Assembly (NCBI RefSeq): GCF_000011305.1
Contig: NC_004369.1
Coordinates: 124,001-188,000 of the forward strand
Direction of reading: 5' to 3'
From: Corynebacterium efficiens YS-314
GTDB taxonomy: Bacteria; Actinomycetota; Actinomycetes; Mycobacteriales; Mycobacteriaceae
DNA: 64,000 nucleotides
Under the pieces are notes generated by a model. It had not been told where the DNA came from, made no database searches, and saw only the letters and a list, made by a program, of their open reading frames with translations. This document shows, piece by piece, positions 1-7,682 of the stretch (positions within the stretch are counted from its first letter, which is position 1; each line of letters opens with the position of its first letter). The position numbers and the translations under genes were made by a program.

Positions 1-1074
1 ATCCATGAATCCCCAGCGGACCGCCAGCGTCTCTTCCACATGCTTGCCCACAGTGATTCCTGGCCCCGACCCGTCACCACGACCACGCCACATCAGGTGG
101 TGGAGATCCCGGATGTCGGCCCCATGCTCTTCCTCCGGTTGCTTGACCCCCGCAGGCAGATCATCGGTCACCTGGTCCTGCCCGTGGATGACTCTGCGCC
201 GGAGGAGTCTGTGCTCGCCGGTGCGGCGGCTGCCACCCCGCACCTGTCGACACTGCTTGCCGCCCGCCAGCACGATGACATGGACCGGGAGGCCCGTTCC
301 CATCATCTGGCTGTCCAGTTGGTCAGCGGTGATGCCGGGGCGCGGGCGAAGGCTGCCGACGCACTCATCACGGAACGTTTCCTCAGCTCAGCGGAGAGCT
401 GCTGCGCTGTTGCCCTCGGCGTGGATCCGCGCGGCGCGACACCCCTGGATCATGAGAAGACCGCACAGGCCGTGACACGGACCCTGGATTTTGTGCGGGA
501 GACCTCCACCGCGACCGTCATCGGTGGTGTCCTGGATGACAGGGTTGGCGTGCTCGTGTTCCCACGGCCGGTGGTGGTTCCCAGGCTGCGCCGGATCCTG
601 GAGGATCCCCAACTGATACCGGTCCGGGCGGGCATTGGACCACTGGTACCGCTGGGGGAGGTCCACCGTTCCCTCGACCGTGCCCGCCTGTCCTGGCGGG
701 CATCCTGGCTGGCACCGGATGCCCACGACACCGTCACCACCTGGGAGACCGTGGGGTTGGATGGGACCCTGGCGCGGCTGCCCCTGGAGGATTTCCTCCC
801 CGAGGATCTGCCACCCTCCATAAGGGAACTGCTGGCGGCGGTGGAGTCCCCGATGCTGCTGGACACCCTGGAGGCCTATCTCACCGCCGGCGGCGATGCG
901 CAGCAGACCGCACGCACCCTCAGCATCCACCGCTCAACTTTGTACTACCGGCTGGACAAGCTACGTGTGCTTATCGACGGCGACCTCAGCGACGGCCTCC
1001 TCCGCCGTGAACTCCACACCGGGCTGCGGATCGCGCAGCTCGCGGGCCTGGTTCCCGGGGAATGGACGAAATGA
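1..1074 (+). CDS. PucR-family transcriptional regulator, 5' end missing
   Basis: The frame is open to base 1, so the gene starts before the window; the first internal ATG is at 40. The visible ~357 residues end in a helix-turn-helix of the PucR C-terminal type: the last ~65 residues read Leu-Glu-Ala-Tyr, then TARTLSIHRSTLYYRLDKL, the 'R-T-L-Y-Y-R-L' signature of this DNA-binding module. The middle (about residues 100-250) resembles the GGDEF-like linker found in PucR/CdaR regulators but has no cyclase motif. Such proteins usually activate a neighbouring catabolic or transport gene; that partner probably lies upstream, outside the window. The next gene downstream (a DNA glycosylase) is convergent, so it is not an obvious target. 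Confidence 0.8.
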   Translation: MHESPADRQRLFHMLAHSDSWPRPVTTTTPHQVVEIPDVGPMLFLRLLDPRRQIIGHLVLPVDDSAPEESVLAGAAAATPHLSTLLAARQHDDMDREARSHHLAVQLVSGDAGARAKAADALITERFLSSAESCCAVALGVDPRGATPLDHEKTAQAVTRTLDFVRETSTATVIGGVLDDRVGVLVFPRPVVVPRLRRILEDPQLIPVRAGIGPLVPLGEVHRSLDRARLSWRASWLAPDAHDTVTTWETVGLDGTLARLPLEDFLPEDLPPSIRELLAAVESPMLLDTLEAYLTAGGDAQQTARTLSIHRSTLYYRLDKLRVLIDGDLSDGLLRRELHTGLRIAQLAGLVPGEWTK

Positions 1075-1115
1075 GGTGAAAACGACGATAACGGGTGAAA
1101 ATTAAGGTGCTAAAC

Positions 1116-1137
1116 GGAAGAAAACACATTTTCTTCC
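1116..1137. terminator. AT-rich hairpin between convergent genes
   Basis: A perfect 9-bp inverted repeat, GGAAGAAAA / TTTTCTTCC with a CACA loop, lies 42 bases after the PucR gene and 42 bases after the convergent glycosylase gene. The A and T tracts within the arms would give a U-rich 3' side in either direction, so it could end transcription of both genes. Inferred from structure only. Confidence 0.5.
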
Positions 1138-1178
1138 ATATAGGACAGGTGCTATCGGTATCTAAATGATTGAAGCCG

Positions 1179-1751
1179 TCATTTTCGGGTCTTCGGCCTG
1201 CCCCGTCGCACACTCACCGTGGGATCACCCGGGATCCAGAACCGCAGCGGGGCATCGGCGTTCTTCGTGATGCCTACCCGGGGCCCACTGACCCACTCGG
1301 GGCGTTCTGAAGGTTCCATCAGCTGGAAATCCGTGCCGTTGATGGGGGCGTGGTTATCGCTCAGTTGGAAGTTGAGGGCCTGCCCCAGGTTGCCGGGACC
1401 CTGGGCCAGACGGGTGAAGGGGACGTCACCGCGGCGTCGATAAGCAATGTCCTCCCCGGCCACCACCTCACCCGCACGCAACAGGACACCCTGGCCCACG
1501 CCCTCCGGCGCGCAGGCGATATTGCCCGCGCGGTGGATGCCATAGGAGATGTAGATGTACATGTGGCCGCCGGGGCCGAACATCGCGGCATTGCGCGCGG
1601 TCTTGCCACGGTGTGTGTGGGCGGCGGCATCCTCCGCGCCGAGATAGGCCTCCACCTCCGTCAGACGGATCGACACCCCGTCATGGGTGAAGATGCAACC
1701 GAGGAGCTGCGGGGCGACAATATCTGCGGGTTGGAGGAAGTCGATGGGCAT
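1179..1751 (-). CDS. mpg: DNA-3-methyladenine glycosylase, AAG/MPG family
   Basis: 190 residues, the usual size for bacterial alkyladenine glycosylases. It excises alkylated purines such as 3-methyladenine to start base-excision repair. Visible family features are LLGCIF near residue 16, the TEVEAYLG motif at 31-38 whose Glu34 should be the catalytic acid, the HTHRGKTARNAAMF stretch at 45-58, and MYIYISYGIH at 64-73, which carries the base-flipping Tyr region. The start ATG at 1751 is preferred over upstream codons because homology begins at once and because a TACAAT -10 box (1759-1764) sits only 7 bases before it, implying a leaderless mRNA. It is the first of four alkylation-repair genes in the window. 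Confidence 0.9.
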   Translation of the reverse strand: MPIDFLQPADIVAPQLLGCIFTHDGVSIRLTEVEAYLGAEDAAAHTHRGKTARNAAMFGPGGHMYIYISYGIHRAGNIACAPEGVGQGVLLRAGEVVAGEDIAYRRRGDVPFTRLAQGPGNLGQALNFQLSDNHAPINGTDFQLMEPSERPEWVSGPRVGITKNADAPLRFWIPGDPTVSVRRGRPKTRK

Positions 1752-1758
1752 GGCAGCG

Positions 1759-1764
1759 ATTGTA
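1759..1764 (-). promoter_or_regulatory. -10 box of the mpg gene
   Basis: TACAAT on the minus strand ends 7 bases before the ATG at 1751, so transcription would begin at or next to the start codon. No clear -35 box was identified. Confidence 0.5.
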
Positions 1765-1879
1765 GGCGGACATACAATTCCGGCCACGGCGCTGGCATAA
1801 CTACCTAGACTGAAACCACACCGCCTATGGGTGGATGGTTCCCGTGGCGAATGAGACAGCATGCAGCAAGGAGGCCCAC

Positions 1880-2497
1880 ATGGCTGCTTCACCCAGGACA
1901 TACCTTTTCGATTTGTACGGTGTGACGTTGAAGGTCGAGGGACCGGCGCAGTTCGAACGTGTAAACCGTGTGATCGGCGAACCGGGGAAAACCGAGCACT
2001 TCCGGGAGGTGTACACGGAACTGCGGCAGGATCTCAACGCCGGGCGCATCTCCGAGATCAGTTATTGGAACCAGGTGCAGGCCCGCGTCGGGTTGCTGGA
2101 TTTCGATTTCGGTGAGGCGATGGCCGCTGATTATGCCGGCATCACCGAGATGGATGAGGACGTCCGCGGGTTCATCGACGGGCTCAAGGACCGGGGCCAC
2201 CGGGTGGGCGTGCTGGCCAATATCCCCCGCGGGGTGGCCGCGCGCCTGCGTGATGTGCACGGCGAGTGGCTGAACTCCCTGGATGCCGTGTTGTTCTCCT
2301 GCGAGATCGACACCGCCAAACCCGATCCGAAGGCCTATGAGGTGGCCATCGAGGCACTCGGCGTGCCAGCGGGGGAGATCACCTTCATCGATGACCGTAG
2401 CGTCAACGTCGAGGCCGCCCGCGAGGCCGGCATGAACGCCATCCACTTCACCACCCTCGATGCGCTGAAACAAGAACTGAAGGAACAACTGTCATGA
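1880..2497 (+). CDS. HAD-superfamily hydrolase
   Basis: 205 residues. HAD motif I is FDLYGV with the nucleophile at Asp11; the usual second Asp is Tyr13, as in the haloacid-dehalogenase-like branch rather than classical phosphatases. Motif II is near VLANIPRG (111-118), motif III is Lys147 in KPDP, and motif IV is IDDRSVNV with Asp171/Asp172. The ATG at 1880 is chosen because AAGGAGG (1868-1874) lies 5 bases ahead. The stop overlaps the next start as ATGA, so the gene is translationally coupled to the gamma-carbonic-anhydrase-like gene. Substrate cannot be told from sequence; phosphoglycolate-type or small phosphometabolite hydrolysis are both possible. Confidence 0.85.
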   Translation: MAASPRTYLFDLYGVTLKVEGPAQFERVNRVIGEPGKTEHFREVYTELRQDLNAGRISEISYWNQVQARVGLLDFDFGEAMAADYAGITEMDEDVRGFIDGLKDRGHRVGVLANIPRGVAARLRDVHGEWLNSLDAVLFSCEIDTAKPDPKAYEVAIEALGVPAGEITFIDDRSVNVEAAREAGMNAIHFTTLDALKQELKEQLS

Positions 2498-3060
2498 CTG
2501 AAGCGACCACCGGACCCCTGATCCTGCCCTTCAACGGCAAAACCCCCCGCATCCACGAATCCGCCTGGATCGCCCCGAACGCCACCATCATCGGTGACGT
2601 CGAGATCGGCGCGGATGCCTCCGTGTTCTACGGGGTGGTCCTGCGCGGGGATGTCAACGCCATCCGCATCGGCGCACGCACCAACATCCAGGACAACTGC
2701 GTCCTCCACGTCGACGCCGACGCCCCCTGCACCCTCGGCGATGATGTCACCGTCGGCCACATGGCCCTCGTGCACGGTTCCACCGTGGGCAACGGCACCC
2801 TGGTGGGCATGAAGGCCGGGCTGCTCTCCCGCAGCGTGATCGGGCCGGGGTCCCTCATCGCCGCCGGTGCGATCGTGCTCGAGGGGCAGGAGATCCCCGC
2901 GAAATCCCTCGCCGCCGGCGTGCCAGCGAAGGTGCGACGGGAGCTTTCCGACGAACAGTCCTCCGCCTTCATTCCCCACGCCGGACGCTATGTGCAGACC
3001 TCCAAGGCACAGGCCTCCATAAGCGAGACATTGCCGCTGGATGAGGTGCGTTTCAGTTGA
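2494..3060 (+). CDS. gamma-class carbonic anhydrase family protein
   Basis: 188 residues with hexapeptide-repeat character (left-handed beta-helix) through residues 25-150. The three histidines expected to bind the metal are His72 (VLHVD), His89 and His94 (VGHMALVHG); the 5-residue gap between the last two matches the Cam enzyme, and the short first gap fits the CamH/YrdA-like subclass lacking the acidic loop. It probably acts as a cytoplasmic trimer; carbonic anhydrase activity is known for some but not all members. It overlaps the preceding HAD gene by four bases (ATGA), indicating joint expression. Confidence 0.85.
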   Translation: MTEATTGPLILPFNGKTPRIHESAWIAPNATIIGDVEIGADASVFYGVVLRGDVNAIRIGARTNIQDNCVLHVDADAPCTLGDDVTVGHMALVHGSTVGNGTLVGMKAGLLSRSVIGPGSLIAAGAIVLEGQEIPAKSLAAGVPAKVRRELSDEQSSAFIPHAGRYVQTSKAQASISETLPLDEVRFS

Positions 3061-3152
3061 TTCCCAGGCCGTAGTGGGGGACTGGCAGGCGTGATACTTT
3101 GGGGAAGGTAGTGGTCCCACTGCCACCACCCCTCACAACATGGGAGATTCCG

Positions 3153-3590
3153 ATGGGCACACCTTTTTATCATCCGGACAATAACTCGGGCAGCAACTCA
3201 GATAACCAGGGTGCCAATCCCAATCCGTGGCAGGGGGAATACCCCCAGCCCCAGTGGAATCAGCCTCCGGCCCACTACAGCCACGCCTCGCAGAGTTACC
3301 CCATGCCCCAGTACGGCTACCAGCCACAGCCCGTGCAGAAGAGCATGGTTCTCGCAGCTATTCTTGCCCTGTTCCTGGGGCATCTGGGTATCCACAATTT
3401 CTACCTGGGGTATACCCGCGCCGGGCTCGCCCAGCTTGGATTGTCCATCGCGGGGTGGGTCCTTGCCATCGTGCTCATTGGTTTCGTGTTCCTGTTTGTG
3501 GTGGGTGTGTGGGCGCTCATTGATTTCATTCTCATCCTGATGCGCAGCGGACGTTTCCGCGTCGATGCCAGTGGAGTGCCGCTTCAGTAG
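3153..3590 (+). CDS. TM2-domain membrane protein
   Basis: 145 residues. The first ~60 are a Pro/Gln/Tyr/Asn-rich cytoplasmic tail (many YP, QP and QPQ groups); residues 65-83 and 93-128 are hydrophobic and carry the TM2 domain signature LFLGHLGIHNFYLGYT at 73-88. The tail followed by a TM2 pair is common in actinobacteria; function is unknown. The start ATG at 3153 has GGGAG six to seven bases upstream. A TATACT-like box, GATACT, lies at 3093-3098. Confidence 0.8.
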   Translation: MGTPFYHPDNNSGSNSDNQGANPNPWQGEYPQPQWNQPPAHYSHASQSYPMPQYGYQPQPVQKSMVLAAILALFLGHLGIHNFYLGYTRAGLAQLGLSIAGWVLAIVLIGFVFLFVVGVWALIDFILILMRSGRFRVDASGVPLQ

Positions 3591-3620
3591 GTTCCGCGCT
3601 GCAGCAAGCCCGAAAACACC

Positions 3621-3667
3621 AACAACTCCGGGGTGACACGATCAGGTCGTGGCACCCCGGAGCTGTT
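3621..3667. terminator. long hairpin between convergent TM2 and ROK genes
   Basis: A 10-bp stem CTCCGGGGTG (3626-3635) / CACCCCGGAG (3653-3662) encloses a second 5-bp stem CACGA / TCGTG, separated by one mismatch, and the outside extends with AACA / TGTT. It lies in the 111-bp gap between two convergent genes and lacks a clear T tract, so it may be a bidirectional terminator or an mRNA 3'-end stabiliser. Confidence 0.6.
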
Positions 3668-3701
3668 CCACCGCTTATGGAGGCAGTACCCCTCTGTAGC
3701 T

Positions 3702-4868
3702 CTAGTTGCCTGTCCCCTGCTGAACGGGGGTCAGTGCCAGCGGGGTGTTGAGCAGACGGTCCAGCGCGACGGCCCGGGCGGCGGCGCGGACGTTCTCGCG
3801 GTGGGTGGGGATCAGGCGGAGTTCGATGTCGCGGTCGTATTCCTTCTTCAGTTCGGCGGCGAAGATGGAACGTCCCTTCTGGTCCTCGGAGAAGGCCGAT
3901 CCGGACAGGACGAGGGTGGAGGGCTGGAGGTCACGGGCCGCCGCGGCTGCGGCGTGGGCGAGCAGGGTGGCGCGCTCGTCGAGAAGCGTGCGGACCTTCG
4001 GGTCGCGGTCGGCGAGGGTGACCAGTTCGGAGAGGGTGTCCGCGTAGGTGCCCTGGTCGGAGACCCGGTTGAGGAAACCCTGGGTGCTCAGTGCGTCCTC
4101 GGGGGTCATGCCGCCGGTGTCCAGGGCGGAATCGCTGGTGGCCTGCAGCGGGCCGACGACGTGGACGCCGGTGTCGTTGCTGTAGGCGGCGCCCACGGAG
4201 TCATCGGCGTAGAAGGTGAGGGTGACCGGGGTGACCTCGTCGGGGCGGGGCAGGGGTGCGGCCTGCAGTTCGGAGGCGGCGATCGCGGGGATGGCGGAGG
4301 CGACGGTGGCGGGCACGCTGAACTGGTAGTTCATGCGTCCGGCGATGTCCACGGCGTCCCACCCGAGGTTGTGGGCGGTGACCACGCCGGCGTTGGTGAC
4401 CTTGCCGGAGGTGGCCACACCGATGCCGACCAGGGGCAGGTCGATGCCGGTGGTGAGGCGGTTGACGCCGGCGATGAGGTGTTCGATGAAGGTGTCGGGA
4501 TCCAGATCGATCGCGGATTTCTCCAGCATGTTGTCACGGAGGGTGCGGCCCTTGGTGTCGAACAGCGCGATATAGGATGATCGGGTGCCGATGGCCACGC
4601 CCGCATGGATCCAGGGGCTCGGCGCCAACTCCAGGGGGATGTTGGGGCGACCGGGGCCGGTGGACTGCGTGAGGTCGGGGCGTTCCCGGACCAGACCGGC
4701 CTGCATCAGTGCGGTGACCGCGCGGGTGACGGTGGGCTGGGACAGACCTGTGGCCTCGACGAGCTCATTGCGGATCAGCTGCTGGCCGAGACGGATATGA
4801 TGCATGCACTTCGCGGCCGGGGTTGCGGGGCGGGCGAAGGGCGCTGAGGGTGGGGCCTGATTTGGCAT
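3702..4868 (-). CDS. ROK-family transcriptional repressor
   Basis: 388 residues. An N-terminal winged helix-turn-helix (about 27-63, RNELVEATGLSQPTVTRAV) is followed by GPGRP and a ROK (sugar-kinase-like) domain from about residue 88 to the end. The CxCGxxGCxE zinc motif of typical ROK proteins is absent, and the only cysteine I see is Cys21, so this is a diverged member and probably not a kinase. The start at 4868 is chosen over upstream codons because a promoter sits immediately before it: TAGACA (4900-4905), an 18-base spacer, and TATTGT (4876-4881) 7 bases before ATG. Two 16-bp palindromes overlap and flank that -35 box, so autorepression is likely. It lies downstream of an MFS exporter gene on the same strand, a natural second target. 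Confidence 0.8.
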   Translation of the reverse strand: MPNQAPPSAPFARPATPAAKCMHHIRLGQQLIRNELVEATGLSQPTVTRAVTALMQAGLVRERPDLTQSTGPGRPNIPLELAPSPWIHAGVAIGTRSSYIALFDTKGRTLRDNMLEKSAIDLDPDTFIEHLIAGVNRLTTGIDLPLVGIGVATSGKVTNAGVVTAHNLGWDAVDIAGRMNYQFSVPATVASAIPAIAASELQAAPLPRPDEVTPVTLTFYADDSVGAAYSNDTGVHVVGPLQATSDSALDTGGMTPEDALSTQGFLNRVSDQGTYADTLSELVTLADRDPKVRTLLDERATLLAHAAAAAARDLQPSTLVLSGSAFSEDQKGRSIFAAELKKEYDRDIELRLIPTHRENVRAAARAVALDRLLNTPLALTPVQQGTGN

Positions 4869-4889
4869 GAATAAAACAATAGCCAATCG

Positions 4890-4905
4890 TAGACAACACT
4901 GTCTA
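4890..4905. promoter_or_regulatory. palindromic operator 1 of the ROK regulator
   Basis: TAGACA-ACAC-TGTCTA is a perfect 6-4-6 palindrome. On the minus strand it coincides with the -35 hexamer (TAGACA) of the ROK gene promoter, where a bound repressor would block RNA polymerase. Confidence 0.65.
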
Positions 4906-4922
4906 ATGACACGCCAGTTTCC

Positions 4923-4938
4923 TAGACTGCATAGTCTA
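4923..4938. promoter_or_regulatory. palindromic operator 2 of the ROK regulator
   Basis: TAGACT-GCAT-AGTCTA is a second perfect 6-4-6 palindrome, sharing TAGAC/GTCTA with operator 1. Its centre is 33 bp from that of operator 1, about three helical turns, so two dimers could bind the same DNA face. It lies upstream of the ROK gene and 117 bases after the MFS gene stop. Confidence 0.65.
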
Positions 4939-5054
4939 TTGTGGGGGTATTGGGCTGGGCCTTTTGTCATGTCACGCGCCTCGGGGGCGAGCTTCTCGAC
5001 GCCCCGACCACCCCCTCGGCTCACCCCATCCGGGGTGTCGCCGCGAACATGGGG

Positions 5055-6356
5055 TCACCGTGTCGGGTCGGTTTCCTCCACGGTCGGGTGGGGTCTGCGG
5101 TACCGCCAGAAGGACGGTACGCAGATCATACATAGGAAAGTAAGCGTCACCACAGCCACCCCACCCCAGAGGGTGGTCCACCCGGCACCCCAGGGCCCGG
5201 CCAGCCAACCATGCAGCACATCGGCCAGGCGGGGCCCGCCCACCACCACGACGATCCACACCCCCTGGATGCGTCCCTGGACATGTTCCGCCGCCGACTG
5301 CTGCAGGATGGCATTGCGCACCGCCGAGCTGAACATGTCCGCCATGCCGCCGAAGATCATCATGATCACCACCAGCCATGCCCAGTAGGTGACCCGGCCG
5401 GGGCTCATGAGGACGGCTACGCCCGCCAGGGCCACGGCGGCACCCCACGCGATGATGCACCAGTAGACCGCCACGCCCTGCCGACTGATCCGCGAGACCC
5501 ACCCGGAGAACACCCCACCCAACACCGCACCGATGGCGATGGAGGAATACAGCAGCGACAGCATCATCGTGCCCTCGGCCCCACCGCCGAAATCCACCTC
5601 GGCGATCTCCGGGTAGAGGGCGCGGGGCATGCCGAAGACCATGGCGATGAGATCCAGCAGCATCACCATCATCAGCACCGGCTGACCCGTCAGATACTTC
5701 AGGCCATCCACCACGCTGGCGAAACCGGCCTTCATCACCTCGCCCACCGGCTTCATCGCGGGCAGGGCCCACACCGCCCACAGGGTCGGCACGATGGAGA
5801 CCACATCCAGGAAGTACAGCCACCCGAACCCGATCAGCGGGATCAGCACACCGGCGAGCAGGGGGCCGACGATCGCACCGGTCTGCATGAGCAGCATGTT
5901 CAGGGAGGTGCCCGCCGCCAGCTGATCAACAGGCAGGAGCCTGCGCAGGATCGCCGTCCGCGTTGGTTGGTTGACCGCGAAGAACGCCTGTTGCAGTGCG
6001 AAATTCCCCAGGAGCAACCAGATGTTGGTGTTGCCCATCATGGTCAGCGCCCAGAACCCGGCGGTGGTCGCAATCAGGCCGATGGTGGTGGCGATCAGCA
6101 CGATGCGTTTATCAAAGGCATCCGCGATCGATCCCCCATAGAGGCCGAAGATCACCAGGGGTACCAGGCCGAAGATGCCGGTGAGGCCCACATAGGCGGA
6201 GGAGCCCGTCAGCTGGTAGATCTGCACCGGCACGGCCACCACCGTCAACTGTGCACCCAACACCGTGGCGACATTGCCCAGCCACAACCGTTTGAAGGCG
6301 GGCACCCGGAACGGGCGGGTGTCCGCGAAGATATCTCTGAAGCTCACGCGCCACAC
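5055..6356 (-). CDS. MFS exporter, EntS (enterobactin exporter)-like
   Basis: 433 residues with about 12 hydrophobic segments. The N-terminus (PFRVPAFKRLWLGNVATVLG) and the segment YVGLTGIFGLVPLVIFGLYGG-type loop followed by SIADAFDKR match the MFS_3/EntS group, whose best-known member exports a catechol siderophore in E. coli. The frame starts with GTG at 6356; no strong ribosome binding site is visible, so the start is uncertain by a few codons. It follows an iron-boxed gene on the same strand by 64 bases and precedes the ROK regulator. Iron-linked export is a guess from context; drug or metabolite efflux is equally possible. Confidence 0.75.
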   Translation of the reverse strand: MWRVSFRDIFADTRPFRVPAFKRLWLGNVATVLGAQLTVVAVPVQIYQLTGSSAYVGLTGIFGLVPLVIFGLYGGSIADAFDKRIVLIATTIGLIATTAGFWALTMMGNTNIWLLLGNFALQQAFFAVNQPTRTAILRRLLPVDQLAAGTSLNMLLMQTGAIVGPLLAGVLIPLIGFGWLYFLDVVSIVPTLWAVWALPAMKPVGEVMKAGFASVVDGLKYLTGQPVLMMVMLLDLIAMVFGMPRALYPEIAEVDFGGGAEGTMMLSLLYSSIAIGAVLGGVFSGWVSRISRQGVAVYWCIIAWGAAVALAGVAVLMSPGRVTYWAWLVVIMMIFGGMADMFSSAVRNAILQQSAAEHVQGRIQGVWIVVVVGGPRLADVLHGWLAGPWGAGWTTLWGGVAVVTLTFLCMICVPSFWRYRRPHPTVEETDPTR

Positions 6357-6420
6357 CTTATCGGAGCGGGCGACGTGCTCCGTCGGTTAGCTTCAGGGGC
6401 CCGGGTTCAGGAGCGCGGCA

Positions 6421-7437
6421 TCAGGAACGTGGGTCGTCGGCGAACCAGGCTGCGGCTGTCACCGGGCTGGAATCCCCCTGCAGCAGGGCCTGGATCTGCT
6501 CTGCCGCATGCAGCACGGTGGGCAGGTGGAAGTCGTGGGGGAGGGGCTCGTCATCGGTCAGGGTATTCCGGAAGAAGGAGGATCCCCGGCGTACCGGTCC
6601 GCCCACCCGGCTCACCGCGATGGTTCCGGCGGCCTCGGATTCCAACAGCACCACCTGCCGGTCCACACCGGATCCGTCTGCTGAGTTCTCCTGCCACACC
6701 TGGGGCAGGTGGCGGCAGTAGACATTGCCCAGGCAGAGGGCAATCTCCGCGAAGGAATCCCGCCCCATATGGGAACTGATGCGGAACCGGTACCAGGAAT
6801 CATGCTCGGTCATGTCGGGGGTCGCTGACTCGCCCTCGGCCGGTGGGTGGATGAGCTCGGCCCAGCTGGCGGCATCAGAACTCTCCTGCTCCCACACCGC
6901 GACCGCACCGATCTTCCACAGGTTGCCCAGCATGCGGGTGTGGTCCTCGGTCAGGGCCGGGTGGAAGCCCCGGTAGGTGGTGGGTCGGGAGCTGTCGGGA
7001 TTGCCCCGACGCTGTCTCCACCCGGCGATATGTGCGGTCTGCCCGGGCACGTCCCCATAGGAGGGGTGGGTTCCGGTGTCCGGATCGGCGACATCCTCAC
7101 GCAGGTAGTGGGCTATCGGTGGCGCAGTCTCATCCTGCGGATCGCTGAGCAGAATCGGGAGGGCATCCGGGCGCGGTGGGTAGCCCAGCATCTCCCATTC
7201 CTCTCCCGCGCGCAGGTCGAGATGCTTGACGACGCGTTCCACCGCCTCCAGACTGTGCGCCCGGTGGATCTGGACCGGGCGTGCCAGTTGAACCGCCGCC
7301 TGGGCGGCGTGGTGGATGGAGTAATTCGGCCACGCGCACACCAGCGCGTAGATGAACTGTTCCAACCGGTTCCTGCGCACCGGGTCGGTCTCTGCCTGCA
7401 CCATGGTGTGGATGTGGGCGTAGTGGGCAGTGGTCAT
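6421..7437 (-). CDS. protein of unknown function with an iron box
   Basis: 338 residues, not recognised. It has no signal peptide or membrane segment and is acidic and rich in Trp, Tyr and His (for example CAWPNYSIHHAAQ near residue 33 and WAELIHPP in the middle). The start ATG at 7437 has AGGAG six bases upstream. A DtxR-type box lies 31 bases before the start, so the gene is probably repressed when iron is sufficient. It heads a minus-strand run with the EntS-like exporter and the ROK regulator. Confidence 0.7.
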   Translation of the reverse strand: MTTAHYAHIHTMVQAETDPVRRNRLEQFIYALVCAWPNYSIHHAAQAAVQLARPVQIHRAHSLEAVERVVKHLDLRAGEEWEMLGYPPRPDALPILLSDPQDETAPPIAHYLREDVADPDTGTHPSYGDVPGQTAHIAGWRQRRGNPDSSRPTTYRGFHPALTEDHTRMLGNLWKIGAVAVWEQESSDAASWAELIHPPAEGESATPDMTEHDSWYRFRISSHMGRDSFAEIALCLGNVYCRHLPQVWQENSADGSGVDRQVVLLESEAAGTIAVSRVGGPVRRGSSFFRNTLTDDEPLPHDFHLPTVLHAAEQIQALLQGDSSPVTAAAWFADDPRS

Positions 7438-7467
7438 GGCATCTCCTCACCGTTGATCCATTTTGGG

Positions 7468-7486
7468 CAAGGTTAGCCTAAGCTCC
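7468..7486. promoter_or_regulatory. DtxR-type iron box
   Basis: The 19-mer contains the uninterrupted core AGGTTAGCCTAA, the centre of the DtxR consensus TWAGGTTAGSCTAACCTWA; about 14 of 19 positions agree and the right half is weaker. It lies 31 bases before the minus-strand gene starting at 7437 and about 195 bases before the plus-strand BcsB-like gene; the former is the more likely target. Confidence 0.7.
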
Positions 7487-7637
7487 AATGTTCGTCCAGG
7501 GTTTCTTCCCACCACCCACCAGACCGTCACGTGACGCGTCACGGGTGAGGAGCGGGGGCGTGGGGGCGTCGTAAAGCAGTCCCCGAACCGGATATTTCCG
7601 GACAGACATAAACACGACGAGTGGCAAATAACACAGA

Positions 7638-7643
7638 TATAAT
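7638..7643 (+). promoter_or_regulatory. consensus -10 box of the polysaccharide cluster
   Basis: A perfect TATAAT lies 40 bases before the ATG at 7683, in an AT-rich patch unusual for this DNA. The expected -35 position (7615-7620) reads CGACGA, not a recognisable -35, so an activator or a -10-dominated corynebacterial promoter is implied. Confidence 0.6.
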
Positions 7644-7682
7644 CAGGCGCAGTTTCCCTGTCACCACCCCCGAGGAGAATCC

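Noticed and set aside
5211..6779. 522-codon plus-strand frame across the MFS exporter gene
   Set aside because: Gly/His/Asp/Gln-rich translation with no membrane or domain signature; it is antisense to a clear MFS gene.
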